Source: JANJWP01 sp964540725 (lineage in GTDB: Bacteria > Patescibacteriota > Gracilibacteria > BD1-5 > UBA2023). From it: a DNA stretch of 42,067 nt. This document shows positions 1 to 8,510 of the stretch, piece after piece. Both the position numbers and the translations under genes were made by a program. The stretch covers positions 1 to 42,067 of the forward strand of contig CAZINU010000007.1 in assembly GCA_964540725.1 (NCBI GenBank), in the 5' to 3' direction. The notes below the pieces were generated by a model, which saw only the letters and a list, made by a program, of their open reading frames with translations, did not search any database and was not told the origin of the DNA. Position 1 is the stretch's first letter. Each line of letters starts with the position of its first letter.

Positions 1-174
1 CTCGCGGACGAGGTCGAGTTCGGCTTCCGAGAGATCGTCGATCTTGCGGGTCTTTTCGATCCCCAGTTTCGAGAGGATCTGGTTGGAAAGGCTGCGTCCG
101 ACGCCGTAAACGTAGGTAAGGGCGATTTCGACGTGCTTTCCGCTCGGGAGGTTCACTCCGGCAATACGTGCCAT
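1..174 (-). CDS. rpsM: 30S ribosomal protein S13, N-terminal part (cut by window edge)
   Basis: The reverse strand begins MARIAGVNLPSGKHVEIALT and continues with YGVGRSLSNQILSKLG, the characteristic N-terminus of bacterial uS13, a protein of the small-subunit head that contacts the P-site tRNA. Only about 58 codons are present; the rest lies left of the window. It follows rpmJ and infA on the same strand, which is the usual order in the ribosomal protein operon (infA-rpmJ-rpsM). No clear Shine-Dalgarno sequence precedes the ATG at 174. Confidence 0.95.
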   Translation of the reverse strand, partial: MARIAGVNLPSGKHVEIALTYVYGVGRSLSNQILSKLGIEKTRKIDDLSEAELDLVRE

Positions 175-229
175 GGTTCGAAGGAAGGAAGAAGGGGATA
201 AAAACGGCAATGCCGTCCGCTTGGGACGA

Positions 230-343
230 CTATCCTTGACGCTGCTTGTGCTTGGGGTTTTCGCAGATGACCCGGACGACGCCCTTGCGAAGGACGATGG
301 AGCACTTGTCGCAGATCTTCTTGACGGACGGCTGGACTTTCAT
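230..343 (-). CDS. rpmJ: 50S ribosomal protein L36
   Basis: This 37-residue protein reads MKVQPSVKKICDKCSIVLRK and ends NPKHKQRQG. It carries the zinc-ribbon pattern of bL36 (CDKC, then a later Cys and His: VICENPKH), and the length is exactly that of the family. L36 is a small zinc-binding protein of the large subunit. It sits between infA and rpsM with short gaps, as in the standard operon. The stop is TAG. Confidence 0.95.
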   Translation of the reverse strand: MKVQPSVKKICDKCSIVLRKGVVRVICENPKHKQRQG

Positions 344-356
344 GGGATGGGGTTGG

Positions 357-584
357 TTACTTTTTCCGGAATACGATTCGGCCCTTCGTGAGGTCGTACG
401 GAGTCAACTCGACGAGGACGGTATCGCCTTCGATGATGTTGATGAAAAATTTCCGCATCTTCCCCGAAATGTAGGCCTGCACGGTGTGGCCTCCGAACTC
501 CTCGGGGATTTTTACTTCGAAAATGGCTCAGGGGAGGGCTTTGACCACCACCCCCTCCACTTCGATTTTGTCCTCTTTCGACAT
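357..584 (-). CDS. infA: Translation initiation factor IF-1 (contains an in-frame TGA)
   Basis: This 75-residue protein begins MSKEDKIEVEGVVVKALP, then an in-frame TGA (528-530, codon 19), then AIFEVKIPEE, and ends with the family signature LTPYDLTKGRIVFRKK. IF-1 is an OB-fold protein that binds the ribosomal A site during initiation. Codon 19 lies in the LPNAxF/LPGAxF loop, where Gly or Asn is usual, so reading TGA as Gly restores a normal full-length protein. With TGA as stop this essential gene would be cut at 18 residues. It is the first gene of the infA-rpmJ-rpsM run. Confidence 0.95.
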
Positions 585-632
585 GGACGGAAGGAACCTC
601 TTGGGGTACCGTAGGGAAAAGAAAGCCAGCGT

Positions 633-660
633 ATTGTATGGAAAAACTCCGCGGGGGCAA
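633..660 (-). promoter_or_regulatory. Predicted promoter of infA-rpmJ-rpsM
   Basis: On the reverse strand a -35 TTGCCC (660-655) and a -10 TACAAT (638-633) are separated by 16 nt. Transcription would start near 626, giving a leader of about 40 nt before the infA ATG at 584. Confidence 0.6.
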
Positions 661-701
661 ATGATTTTTTCAAATCCCCGAAGAACGCCTTCCGAATGCC
701 G

Positions 702-1106
702 TTAGCCGGCGTTTTTTTTCAGGCGTTCGAGAATGACGGATTCGATTTTCGCGTAGAGTTCCGGGTGCTTCTTCGAGATTTCCAGAATGGCGTAGTCGAC
801 GATGACGAGGAGCTTCGTGCGTTCGACCGCGCGGACGGACGCCGTGCGGACCTTCCGTTCGTGTCCGAAGAGCGCCATCTCGCCGACGGTTTCGCCGCTT
901 CCGACGGTACCGAGGACGGTTTCTCCCGTCGAGCGGTCCTTGAACGCTTCGAGTTTCCCCGATTTGACCACGTACATGGCGATGGCGTCGTCCCCTTCCG
1001 AAAAGAGGAGTTCGCCCGGTTCGAGGACCCGCTCCTGACAGAAGAGCGAAAGGGTGTTCCGTTCGGATTCGGAAAGCCCGCGGAACAGTTCGATGCCTTC
1101 GATCAT
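702..1106 (-). CDS. Cyclic-nucleotide-binding (CNBD) domain protein
   Basis: This 134-residue protein is a single cNMP-binding domain: LFRGLSESERNTL, then PGELLFSEGD, GETVGEMALFGHERKVRTAS as the phosphate-binding-cassette region, and a C-terminal helix. There is no DNA-binding helix-turn-helix, so it is not a CRP-type regulator by itself. Such stand-alone domains sense cAMP or c-di-GMP, or act as structural partners; which applies here cannot be told. It starts 23 nt after the infB stop and is probably cotranscribed with infB, which is an unusual neighbour. The stop is TAA. Confidence 0.8.
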   Translation of the reverse strand: MIEGIELFRGLSESERNTLSLFCQERVLEPGELLFSEGDDAIAMYVVKSGKLEAFKDRSTGETVLGTVGSGETVGEMALFGHERKVRTASVRAVERTKLLVIVDYAILEISKKHPELYAKIESVILERLKKNAG

Positions 1107-1129
1107 AAGGGGAAGGGTAAGGGGACGGG

Positions 1130-3652
1130 CTATTTGCGCGCGACCATCTTGTAGAACTCGAGGCGGTCGCCGACTTCGATCTTGGCGTCGCCCTTGAAGC
1201 TGATGCCGCAGTCGTTGCCCGCTTCGGTTTCGTTCACGTCGAGGGGCCCCTGCTTGAGGTTGGCGACTTCGCCGGAACCGGCCTTCTTGTCGTCGCGGAC
1301 GACGCGGATTTTCGCGCGGTTCTCGATCTTTCCGGACATTACGCCCAAACCCACGATGAGCTTGTCCTTGCCGGTATAGAAGATGGCCTTGACCACGCCT
1401 TCCCCGAGTTCTTCTTCTTCGTAGCGGAGGTCGACCATGCCCGTGATGATGGCTTCGACCTTCTCGAGAACGTGGTAGATGACCTTCTTGTCGATGAATT
1501 CGATCTTGGAGTTTCCGAGCGTGACGCGGGCGTGCGGGTTGATCGAGACGTTGTACGCGATGAGGAGCGCTTGCGACGTTCCGGCCATGAGTACGTCGGA
1601 ATCGTTCACGTCGCCGACGCCGGAATGGACGAAGGTGACGGCCGTTTCGGAGGTGGAGAGCTTGGCAAGGGCCGATTTGAGCGCTTCGAGCGACCCGTTG
1701 GAATCGCACTTCAATACGATCTTCAACTGTTTGAGGCTTCCGGATTTCAAACGGCCCATGAGCATGTCGAGCGAGGCCATTTCGAAGTTCCGGACGCTCT
1801 TCGTGCTTTTCAGAAGCTCGAATTCGTGCGCCTTGGCGGCGGCGGTTTCGGCATTGGGAACGGCTTGGAGAATGTCCCCGCCTTCGACGACCCCGGAAAG
1901 TCCGACGACCTGGACGGGAAACGACGGTCCGGCTTCTTCGACGTTCTTGCCGCGGAAATCCTTGAGGGCGCGCATGCGTCCGTACGCCCCGGCGCAGACG
2001 ACGTAGTCGCCCTTCCGGAGGGTTCCGGCATTGACGAGTACGGTGGAAAGGGGGCCGAGCTTCGGGTCGAGGTGCGATTCGACGACCGTTCCGACGGCCG
2101 GACGGTCGGCGATGGCCTTGAGCTCCATGAGGTCGGTCGACAAAAGGATCATGTCGAGGAGCGTTTCGATGCCGAGTCCCGTGTGGGCGGAAACCGGCAC
2201 GACGACGGTGGCGCCTCCCCATTCTTCGGGCTGGAGCCCCTGTTCGGCGAGCTGGCCGCGGACGAGGTCGAGGTTGGCGCCCGGTTTGTCCATCTTGTTG
2301 ACGGCGACGACGATGGGAACTCCGGCGTCTTTGGCGTGGTTGATGGATTCGATCGTTTGGGGCTTCATGCCCTCGTCGGCGGCGATGACGATGACGGCGA
2401 GGTCGGTGAGCTTCGCTCCGCGGGAACGCATGATGGAGAAGGCTTCGTGGCCGGGCGTATCGAGGAACGTGATCTTTTTCCCGTTCCGGTCGACCTGGTA
2501 CGCGCCGATCTTCTGCGTGATGCCTCCGGCTTCCCCTGCCGCGACCTGGGTCTTGCGGATGTAGTCGAGGATGGACGTTTTTCCATGGTCGACGTGTCCC
2601 ATGATGGAAACGATCGGGGCGCGTTCCTCCATCTTTTCCGGATCGTCGTTCTTCAGGAGCTCCGCCACGTTCCCTTCCATGAGGGAAGAAGCCGAGACGT
2701 CGGCGTTCCGTTCGCGGACGACCTTTACGTGAAAGGCTTCGGCGATAAGGAAGCACGTGTCGAAGTCGATCTTCGTGTTAATGTTGACGAGCATGCCGTT
2801 CTTCATGAGTTCGCCAATGACTTTCGGGAGCGGAACGCCGATTTTGTCGGAAAACTCCTTGACGGCGACGACGTCCGGAATTTCGACTTCCTGACCGGTG
2901 CGGTCGACCAACACCTGCTTGACGTCTTCGACCTTCCGTTCCTTCTTTCCGCCGGACGCGACCTTGGAAGAACGGCGGAATCCGCCGTCGTCTTCCATGT
3001 ACCCGCGGAGTTTCGGAGCGGATTTATTTCGGGAGTCCTGCGAAAAATCGGCCCCCTTCCGGTCGGAACGTTTTTTTCCTTGGGAATTCGGATGTTTGGC
3101 GGCATAGCTTGCCAAACGGTCGGCACCGGGTGCGGACGGCGCGTTCCGGCGCGCATCGCCGGGAGCGGGCGCCACGGGCGAATGCGAAAGCGGCTTGAAC
3201 GGGGCCGGGGCTTCGAACGAGATGCGCGGAACGCGGGGCTCGCGGGGTTTGGTCGGCCGGTCGACGTCGCGGGCAAGCCGGTTGGAAAGGGCCGGGTTCG
3301 GTTGGACCGGGCGGACGGAGGGGCGTTCGGCCGGTTGGGCCGCCGGCGCGGGACGGCGGTTTTCGGACGGCAACGGCGCCACGGGCGAATGCGAAAGCGG
3401 CTTGAACGGGGCCGGGGCTTCGAACGAAATGCTCGGCGCGCCCTTTTTCGCGGGAGCGGCGGAAACCGGCTCCGGCGAGGTCTCGGGAGCGGACGGAGGG
3501 AGCGCGGACGAAGCGGCTTCCGAAGGTTTCTTCGCCTTGATTTTGAGTTTCAATCCCCCGGCCTTCGGAGCGGAACCGTCTTCGGAGGATTGGGCGGCGG
3601 GTATGTGCGAATAGTAGTCGTCGACGTTCGCTATCGGCTTCTTATCTGGCAT
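1130..3652 (-). CDS. infB: Translation initiation factor IF-2
   Basis: This 840-residue protein has a low-complexity N-terminal region of about 250 residues, an IF2_N-like segment (VPLPKVIGELMKNGM), and then the GTPase core. G1 is GHVDHGKTS, G3 is DTPGHEAF, G4 is NKMDKPGAN and G5 contains SAHTG. The C-terminal domains II-IV follow and end EVGDRLEFYKMVARK. IF-2 recruits initiator tRNA and promotes subunit joining. The ATG at 3652 (MPDKKPIANVDDYYSH) is the only good start before the conserved part. The N-terminal region contains the 19-residue segment ISFEAPAPFKPLSHSPVAP twice (around 3180-3240 and 3370-3430), a recent internal duplication. Confidence 0.95.
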   Translation of the reverse strand: MPDKKPIANVDDYYSHIPAAQSSEDGSAPKAGGLKLKIKAKKPSEAASSALPPSAPETSPEPVSAAPAKKGAPSISFEAPAPFKPLSHSPVAPLPSENRRPAPAAQPAERPSVRPVQPNPALSNRLARDVDRPTKPREPRVPRISFEAPAPFKPLSHSPVAPAPGDARRNAPSAPGADRLASYAAKHPNSQGKKRSDRKGADFSQDSRNKSAPKLRGYMEDDGGFRRSSKVASGGKKERKVEDVKQVLVDRTGQEVEIPDVVAVKEFSDKIGVPLPKVIGELMKNGMLVNINTKIDFDTCFLIAEAFHVKVVRERNADVSASSLMEGNVAELLKNDDPEKMEERAPIVSIMGHVDHGKTSILDYIRKTQVAAGEAGGITQKIGAYQVDRNGKKITFLDTPGHEAFSIMRSRGAKLTDLAVIVIAADEGMKPQTIESINHAKDAGVPIVVAVNKMDKPGANLDLVRGQLAEQGLQPEEWGGATVVVPVSAHTGLGIETLLDMILLSTDLMELKAIADRPAVGTVVESHLDPKLGPLSTVLVNAGTLRKGDYVVCAGAYGRMRALKDFRGKNVEEAGPSFPVQVVGLSGVVEGGDILQAVPNAETAAAKAHEFELLKSTKSVRNFEMASLDMLMGRLKSGSLKQLKIVLKCDSNGSLEALKSALAKLSTSETAVTFVHSGVGDVNDSDVLMAGTSQALLIAYNVSINPHARVTLGNSKIEFIDKKVIYHVLEKVEAIITGMVDLRYEEEELGEGVVKAIFYTGKDKLIVGLGVMSGKIENRAKIRVVRDDKKAGSGEVANLKQGPLDVNETEAGNDCGISFKGDAKIEVGDRLEFYKMVARK

Positions 3653-3750
3653 CGGAAAAAGGGAAATCGGCCGGCCGACGCCTGCGGAAAACGCTCCGCT
3701 CGGGTCGGTCCGGTCCGGAAAAACGGGATTTCGTCCCAGAGTATACGGGT

Positions 3751-4224
3751 TTACGCCGAAAGTCAAAGGACTCCGGGGCATCCGGCGGATTCGGACCCGG
3801 GAGTCCGGACGATTTCGAACCTCCGGACCTCCGGGTTGCCGGTGCGCGAAATGCGGACGGTAACGCTCGGACGGTACCGCCCTTCGAGACGCTCCGGCCA
3901 TTCGACGAAGCAGACCGCGTCTTCCCGGTCGAGGATTTCCTCGCCGCCGACGTTGACGAACGCGTCGTAGGATTCGATCCGGTACAGGTCGAAGTGGAAA
4001 ACGTTCGGAGCGTACGTCCGGAAGTACACGTACGTCGGGCTCTTCACTTCGGGAGCCCCCGGAACGAGCCGCTTCATCGCCGCCCGGACGAACGCCGTTT
4101 TTCCCGCCCCGAGGTCGCCCTCGAGGAACACGAGGTCGCCCGGACGGAAGCCGAAATCGGCGCTTTCCAAATCGGAGAGCGTCCATTCGAACGTGCCGCC
4201 CCGGAGGGGATTTTTCGATTCCAT
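3751..4224 (-). CDS. tsaE: tRNA threonylcarbamoyladenosine biosynthesis ATPase TsaE
   Basis: This 157-residue protein shows the TsaE pattern: Walker A GDLGAGKT after LVFLEGD, then SPTYVYFRTY, HFDLYRIES and FVEWPERL. TsaE is the small ATPase that works with TsaB and TsaD to make t6A on ANN-decoding tRNAs. The reading frame passes one TGA (3763-3765), read here as Gly, and ends four codons later at TAA (3751). The C-terminus is therefore slightly longer than under the standard code. It is transcribed away from the pilus operon; the start is supported by the promoter immediately upstream. Confidence 0.9.
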
Positions 4225-4231
4225 GGAATGG

Positions 4232-4259
4232 ATGATACCGACGGCGGCGGCACCGTCAA
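4232..4259 (-). promoter_or_regulatory. Predicted promoter of tsaE, probably leaderless
   Basis: On the reverse strand -35 TTGACG (4259-4254) and -10 TATCAT (4237-4232) are 16 nt apart. The expected start of transcription is near 4225, directly at the tsaE ATG (4224), which implies a leaderless mRNA. Confidence 0.6.
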
Positions 4260-4280
4260 CCGGAAAAACCGGGGCGATTT

Positions 4281-4309
4281 TTGCCATGTCGGGAAAAATG
4301 CGGTAGCAT
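4281..4309 (+). promoter_or_regulatory. Predicted promoter of the type IV pilus operon
   Basis: TTGCCA (4281-4286) and TAGCAT (4304-4309) are 17 nt apart, 36 nt before the first ATG of the pilus genes. It is back-to-back with the tsaE promoter. Confidence 0.6.
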
Positions 4310-4344
4310 GGCGACGACGCCTTTCCCATTCCTTTCGTCCCGAC

Positions 4345-4983
4345 ATGACATCGCCACTCGAAGAATCCGGAACCCCCGCCCCGAAAGAGGGGGCGGAGGC
4401 ACGGAAACCCGCCGGCATTCCGGCCATCGTCCCCGTCGCGGTCGCGGTTTTCCTCGGAACCGTGAGCGCGTCGGCGTATCTCTGGTACCAAACGGGAGAA
4501 GCCTCCCGGCAAGCCGAATCGGTCCGGAGCGAAAACGCCGCGCTCGGTTCGGCCATCGCCGAACTCCGCGCCGACCCGTCCGTTCTCGCGACCGACTTGG
4601 TCGAACGCAACCGCGCGCTTCTCGAATCGAGCGTCGACCGCTCGAAAGCCCAGGACTACGCGAACGAGTTCATGCGGCTCCGGCGCGACTATTCGGTCGA
4701 TTTCGCCGGCTTCACGTTCGCGGGAAACAAGATTTCCACGGTCGTACACGCCTCGTCGGAGAGCGGTTCGACCGATCCGGTCGACCGCGTCATCCGCTTC
4801 ATCGGCGACTTCCGGTCGGGAAGCGGTTCTGCCGCCGAAAGCCCGCTTTCGCTCGGGGAAGTCCGGCTCGTGACGGGCGAAGCGAACGCGCGTTCGTTCG
4901 CCGTCGAATTCGAAGTGAAGAAGCCCGTGGCGAACGCTCCGGCGAAATCTCCTAACGCCCAAACCGATGCGACCGACGAATAA
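4345..4983 (+). CDS. PilN-like type IV pilus assembly protein
   Basis: This 212-residue protein has a short cytoplasmic tail, one transmembrane segment (about residues 28-48, IPAIVPVAVAVFLGTVSASA), a coiled-coil stretch, and a soluble C-terminal domain. The topology, the VDFAGFTFAGNKISTVVHA strand pattern and the position before a PilO-like gene and pilC fit PilN of the inner-membrane alignment complex that links the pilus motor to the assembly platform. Sequence conservation in this family is weak, so the call rests partly on context. It overlaps the next gene by 17 nt, which suggests translational coupling. I see no pilM beside it. Confidence 0.65.
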   Translation: MTSPLEESGTPAPKEGAEARKPAGIPAIVPVAVAVFLGTVSASAYLWYQTGEASRQAESVRSENAALGSAIAELRADPSVLATDLVERNRALLESSVDRSKAQDYANEFMRLRRDYSVDFAGFTFAGNKISTVVHASSESGSTDPVDRVIRFIGDFRSGSGSAAESPLSLGEVRLVTGEANARSFAVEFEVKKPVANAPAKSPNAQTDATDE

Positions 4984-5533
4984 CGACGCCCCCGTGGCGA
5001 AAAAGCGCCCGAACGAGGCCGTTGCCGCCGTATTGCTCGCGGCATCCGTGCTCATTCTCGCATTCTTCACGTACGACCAATATTACCGGCTGACCGCCGA
5101 GCGCTCCGCCGTCCGCGAAGTGCTCGGGGAAAAATCCCGGCTCGAGGGCGAACTCCAAGCCCTGAAGGGGTTGCAGGTCCGCTCGAAGACCCCGGCGATG
5201 GCCGCCGACATCGAACGCTACGCCGCCCCCTACCGCGAAGACGCCGTCCTTTCGAGCCTCTTCCCTTCCGAATCCGGCAACTACGTCGTTTCGGTCGGAA
5301 TGGCCAAGGGACAGAAGCTTCCGATCGGGCTGTCGTCCACCGAAATCAGCCTGAACGTCCGCGCCGACGACCGCGCGTCTTTCCTCGCCTACTTGGAACG
5401 GCTTACTTCCAAGGACGCGAAAAAGCGCTACTTCGTCAAGCGCGCGTCTTTCCCGTTCGACACGCGCAAGTACGCGGGCGAACCCTTCAACGCCAACGTG
5501 ACGCTCGGACTCTACTACCTTCCTTCCAAATAG
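4967..5533 (+). CDS. PilO-like type IV pilus assembly protein
   Basis: This 188-residue protein has a single N-terminal membrane segment (about residues 19-38, VAAVLLAASVLILAFFTY), a coiled coil (AVREVLGEKSRLEGELQAL), and a C-terminal globular domain with alternating strands (STEISLNVRADDRASFLAY). This is the PilO arrangement. PilO pairs with PilN in the periplasmic alignment complex. The ATG at 4967 lies inside the end of the preceding gene, and pilC begins 3 nt after the TAG. Confidence 0.65.
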   Translation: MRPTNNDAPVAKKRPNEAVAAVLLAASVLILAFFTYDQYYRLTAERSAVREVLGEKSRLEGELQALKGLQVRSKTPAMAADIERYAAPYREDAVLSSLFPSESGNYVVSVGMAKGQKLPIGLSSTEISLNVRADDRASFLAYLERLTSKDAKKRYFVKRASFPFDTRKYAGEPFNANVTLGLYYLPSK

Positions 5534-5536
5534 CCG

Positions 5537-6640
5537 ATGGCCCCGAACCCCGACATTCGTTCGGACGAAACTCCGGTGCGGTTCTGGCACCGGATTTCGA
5601 CCAAGGAGAAAGCGCTCCTGTTCGAGCACCTTTCAAACCTCATCGACGGGGGCGTCACCGCGCTTTCGGCGCTGAAATCCTTCCTGGAAAAAACCCGGAA
5701 CCCGAAATTCCTCCACGAACTCTCCGAAATGGTTCTCCTCATCGAATCGGGCGATCCGTTCTCCACGGCGATGAAGAAACTCCCCCGGGTATTTTCGAAG
5801 GCCGAGGTTTCGATCGTCGAATCGGGCGAGCAGTCCGGCACCATGCAACGCTCGTTCGAGAGCGTGGCGAACGACCTTCGGTCCCGCGACGAAATCCGAT
5901 TGAAACTCAAAGCGGCGCTCACCTACCCCGTCGTCGTGATGGCGTTCCTTGTCGGCGCCATCACGCTCGTCATGGCGTACGTGGTCCCGAAACTCGTGCC
6001 CCTGTTCGCCACGGTCGGGGGCGACCTTCCGGCCGCGACGTCGGCCCTCATCGCGACGAGCTCGTTCGTGCGCGACTACCTGTACGCCATCGTCGCCGTC
6101 GCCGCGCTTTCGGGCGCGGCCTTCCGAGCGTGGGTGTCGACCTACGAATGACGCCTCGCCTTCGATGCCTTCTGTCTCCGGGTCCCCCTGGTCGGACCCC
6201 TCTACCGGAACTACCTCATCGTCCGCATCTCCGCGATGTTCTCCCTTCTCATCGCCGCGGGAATCCCCATCATCAAGATGCTGAAACTCACGGGCGAATC
6301 GACCGGGAACCTCGTCTACGAAGAAGCCTTCGCCGCGGTCGCCGGCAATTTGGAAAAAGGGAAAAAATTCGCCGAGTCCCTCGAAGAAGTCGACCCGAAC
6401 GCCCGCGTATTCCCCCGAGATTTCGTCCAAATCATCGCCGCGGGAGAACGGACGTCGACCATCAACAAGGTGACGGGCAAGCTTTCGGCGCAGTATTCCC
6501 GGGAAGTGGACGCCTCCATCGCGACCCTCGTCCGATTCGTCGAACCCGTCTCGGTCCTCATCGCCGGAATCTTCGTCCTCTGGTTCGCGTTCGCCATCTT
6601 CGCCGCCGTCATGCGGCTTACCGAACTCGCCGGAACTTAA
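5537..6640 (+). CDS. pilC: Type IV pilus inner-membrane platform protein PilC (GspF family; in-frame TGA)
   Basis: This 367-residue protein has two GspF-type T2SSF domains. Domain 1 covers about residues 15-135 (LLFEHLSNLIDGGVTALSAL, then SGEQSGTM) and is followed by membrane segments. Domain 2 covers about 220-340 (RISAMFSLLIAAGIPIIKML, AAGERTSTI) and ends in a final membrane helix. PilC couples the extension and retraction ATPases to pilin polymerisation. TGA at 6149-6151 (codon 205) falls in VSTYE-G-RLAFD, where relatives have Gly just before the second domain. Under the standard code the gene would look split into two fragments. Confidence 0.92.
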
Positions 6641-6652
6641 GCCGGTCCGGGT

Positions 6653-6679
6653 TTGCTTTCCCGAGCGCTCCGGTATAAT
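6653..6679 (+). promoter_or_regulatory. Predicted internal promoter before the minor pilin genes
   Basis: A consensus -10 TATAAT lies at 6674-6679, with a -35-like TTGCTT at 6653-6658 (spacing 15, slightly short). Transcription would start near 6686, about 12 nt before the ATG at 6698, which supports that start over the upstream one. Confidence 0.55.
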
Positions 6680-6697
6680 GCCCGAAACCCCGCAGAA

Positions 6698-7225
6698 ATG
6701 GTTTTCAGAACGAACCGGGCCTTCACGCTCGCCGAAATGCTCCTCGTGGTCGCGATCGTGGCCGTTTTAGCGGTGACGGCGGTCGCGCCCTACGCCCACT
6801 ATTCCGACCTCGCGAAGCTCCGAATTTCGTCAGAGAAAGTGGAGCAGGCGTTTTCCGAAGCCCGGGTTTCGGCCATGGCGGGATTCGCGGTCCCGGGGTC
6901 CGAACGGAACGCCGACCTCTACGTCGAACTCGTCCGCGGCGCCAAAGCCGTCCGCACGTTCGCGGTCCCGGCCTCGTCCGCGTTCCGGACGTCGTACGCC
7001 GCGTCGGGCGCGATCTTCGAAACTCCGCTCGAAGCCTCCGTCGTTCTCGCCGACCTTCCGTCGAACGCGGTCGTAGTCCGGTTTTCGTCGGTTACCGGGA
7101 ACGCGGGCGTTTTCGCCCCGGACGGAACCCCGGCCCCCTCGTTCACGGGCGGCGTCGTGCGCGTCGGAAAGGCCGACGACGCCGGAGCCCCGTCGAAACC
7201 CTTCCGTTTCCCCACTTCCCCCTAG
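6698..7225 (+). CDS. Minor pilin / pseudopilin (GspH/FimT-like)
   Basis: This 175-residue protein has a type III signal peptide. After a short basic leader (MVFRTNRA) comes FTLAEMLLVVAIVAVLAVTA, with the conserved Glu at position +5 and a hydrophobic helix, as cleaved and N-methylated by PilD. The residue before Phe is Ala rather than the usual Gly, a tolerated but less common cleavage site. The C-terminal part resembles no specific family in detail. Length and order (first of three prepilins) fit a FimT/GspH-type minor pilin that primes pilus assembly. The stop is TAG, and the next gene starts 2 nt later. Confidence 0.75.
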   Translation: MVFRTNRAFTLAEMLLVVAIVAVLAVTAVAPYAHYSDLAKLRISSEKVEQAFSEARVSAMAGFAVPGSERNADLYVELVRGAKAVRTFAVPASSAFRTSYAASGAIFETPLEASVVLADLPSNAVVVRFSSVTGNAGVFAPDGTPAPSFTGGVVRVGKADDAGAPSKPFRFPTSP

Positions 7226-7226
7226 C

Positions 7227-7886
7227 ATGCGCGCCCGAACCGGAGGCTTCACCCTCATCGAACTCATTCTCGCGATCGTCGTATTCCTGCTCGGCATTAT
7301 GGCGGCGTTTTCGCTCTTGCAGACCGCAACGTCGGTTTCGATGCGGTCCCGTGACGAAATCGTCGGGGGCAACCTCCTGCGGGAACGGCTCGAACTCGTC
7401 AAGAACGTCCGCGATTCGAATTGGCTCGGCGGGCGTCGGTGGGATTCCCTCCGATCGGGAGTGGAAGCCGTTTCGGACGACCCTTCGTTCTGCGGAGCCT
7501 TCGGAATCCCCGAATCCTGCGCGCTTTTACCGGGGTACTACGCCGTCGAAAACGCCTTCGGGGCGCCGGGAGCCGGGGTCCGGATCCGCCGCCTGGCATT
7601 CGTTCCCGACCGTTCGAGGGTCGTTTCGGAAGCGAACGGGGAAGTTCCGGCGCAAATCCGGCTGTGCCTCGATTCCATGGGTCGGTACGTGCACGACTGT
7701 TCTTCCGGCAACGAAAAAACCCCCTTCTACGCCTACGTGAAAGTATCCGAGGTTTCGGCCCGGGACGCGTCGGGAAATCCGGTCGCCGTTTCGGGGGCTC
7801 TCAGGGTCTCGGCGTTCTTCGTGTCCACCGATTCCGGATACCGGAGCCTCGACATGCATACCGTCATAACCGATTGGAAACGCTAA
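7227..7886 (+). CDS. Minor pilin (PilV/GspI-like)
   Basis: This 219-residue protein begins MRARTGGFTLIELILAIVVF, a textbook prepilin leader with the Gly/Phe cleavage site and Glu at +5. The mature region contains an RERLELVKNVRDSNWL stretch typical of PilV-type minor pilins, where the E-x-x-KN-x-R-D region follows the long N-terminal helix. It contains four cysteines. It overlaps the next gene by one base (TAATG). Confidence 0.8.
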   Translation: MRARTGGFTLIELILAIVVFLLGIMAAFSLLQTATSVSMRSRDEIVGGNLLRERLELVKNVRDSNWLGGRRWDSLRSGVEAVSDDPSFCGAFGIPESCALLPGYYAVENAFGAPGAGVRIRRLAFVPDRSRVVSEANGEVPAQIRLCLDSMGRYVHDCSSGNEKTPFYAYVKVSEVSARDASGNPVAVSGALRVSAFFVSTDSGYRSLDMHTVITDWKR

Positions 7887-8509
7887 TGGCACGGAAATCC
7901 GCATTCACCCTCGTCGAAGTCGTCGTCGCCGTCACTATCCTGGCAGTCGTCATGGTTTCGGTATTCGAAGCCTACTACGGGACCGTCTCCATCGAGCGCC
8001 GGCTCGATTTTTCGAGATCGCTCCAGGAAAATGCCCGGTCGATGACGGAAATCCTCGCCCGCGACGTCCGGGAGAACGGCATCGACGTGGCCGCCTACGG
8101 CGACCCGACGGTCGGACCCGTCGATCCGGAAAACGGAAACGACATCCTCGCCGTCGTTTCCTCGGGCGTCCCCGTCCGGTACTACCTGATGGAAGATTCC
8201 GTTTCCGGCCCGGTCAAATGCGTTGCGCCGGAGGCCTCGAAATGCTACCTGGGAAAAGAGACTCCGACCGAGCGGATTCGGCTGACCGACGACCGGGTGC
8301 GGATTGGTCGCCTCCGGTTCTACCTCTCCGGAACGCCCGTAGACGACCTCCTTTCCGGAAACTTCTCGGATTTCCCCCTCGGAGCCAAGGTTACCGCGTC
8401 GTTCGAACTCCGAATTCCCGATTCGAAGGGCGTGGATCCGAGCCTCCTCAAGGGCGCCCGCGTCGCGGTGCAGACGACGATCGCCCAAAAACTGTATAAA
8501 GCCCGGTAA
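7886..8509 (+). CDS. Minor pilin (PilW/GspJ-like)
   Basis: This 207-residue protein begins MARKSAFTLVEVVVAVTILA, a prepilin leader with Ala in place of the usual Gly before Phe, as in the first minor pilin here. A region rich in Arg and acidic residues follows (LQENARSMTEILARDVRENG), as in PilW/GspJ proteins. Two cysteines about a dozen residues apart (VKCVAPEASKCYLG) could form a disulfide. It is the third of four consecutive pilin-related genes with near-zero spacing, so it is almost certainly cotranscribed. Confidence 0.75.
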   Translation: MARKSAFTLVEVVVAVTILAVVMVSVFEAYYGTVSIERRLDFSRSLQENARSMTEILARDVRENGIDVAAYGDPTVGPVDPENGNDILAVVSSGVPVRYYLMEDSVSGPVKCVAPEASKCYLGKETPTERIRLTDDRVRIGRLRFYLSGTPVDDLLSGNFSDFPLGAKVTASFELRIPDSKGVDPSLLKGARVAVQTTIAQKLYKAR

Positions 8510-8510
8510 T

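Noticed and set aside
1472..3970. An 832-codon open frame on the plus strand over infB
   Set aside because: It is antisense to a fully conserved infB and has the Arg/Asp/Gly-rich composition typical of reading a GC-rich gene on the other strand.
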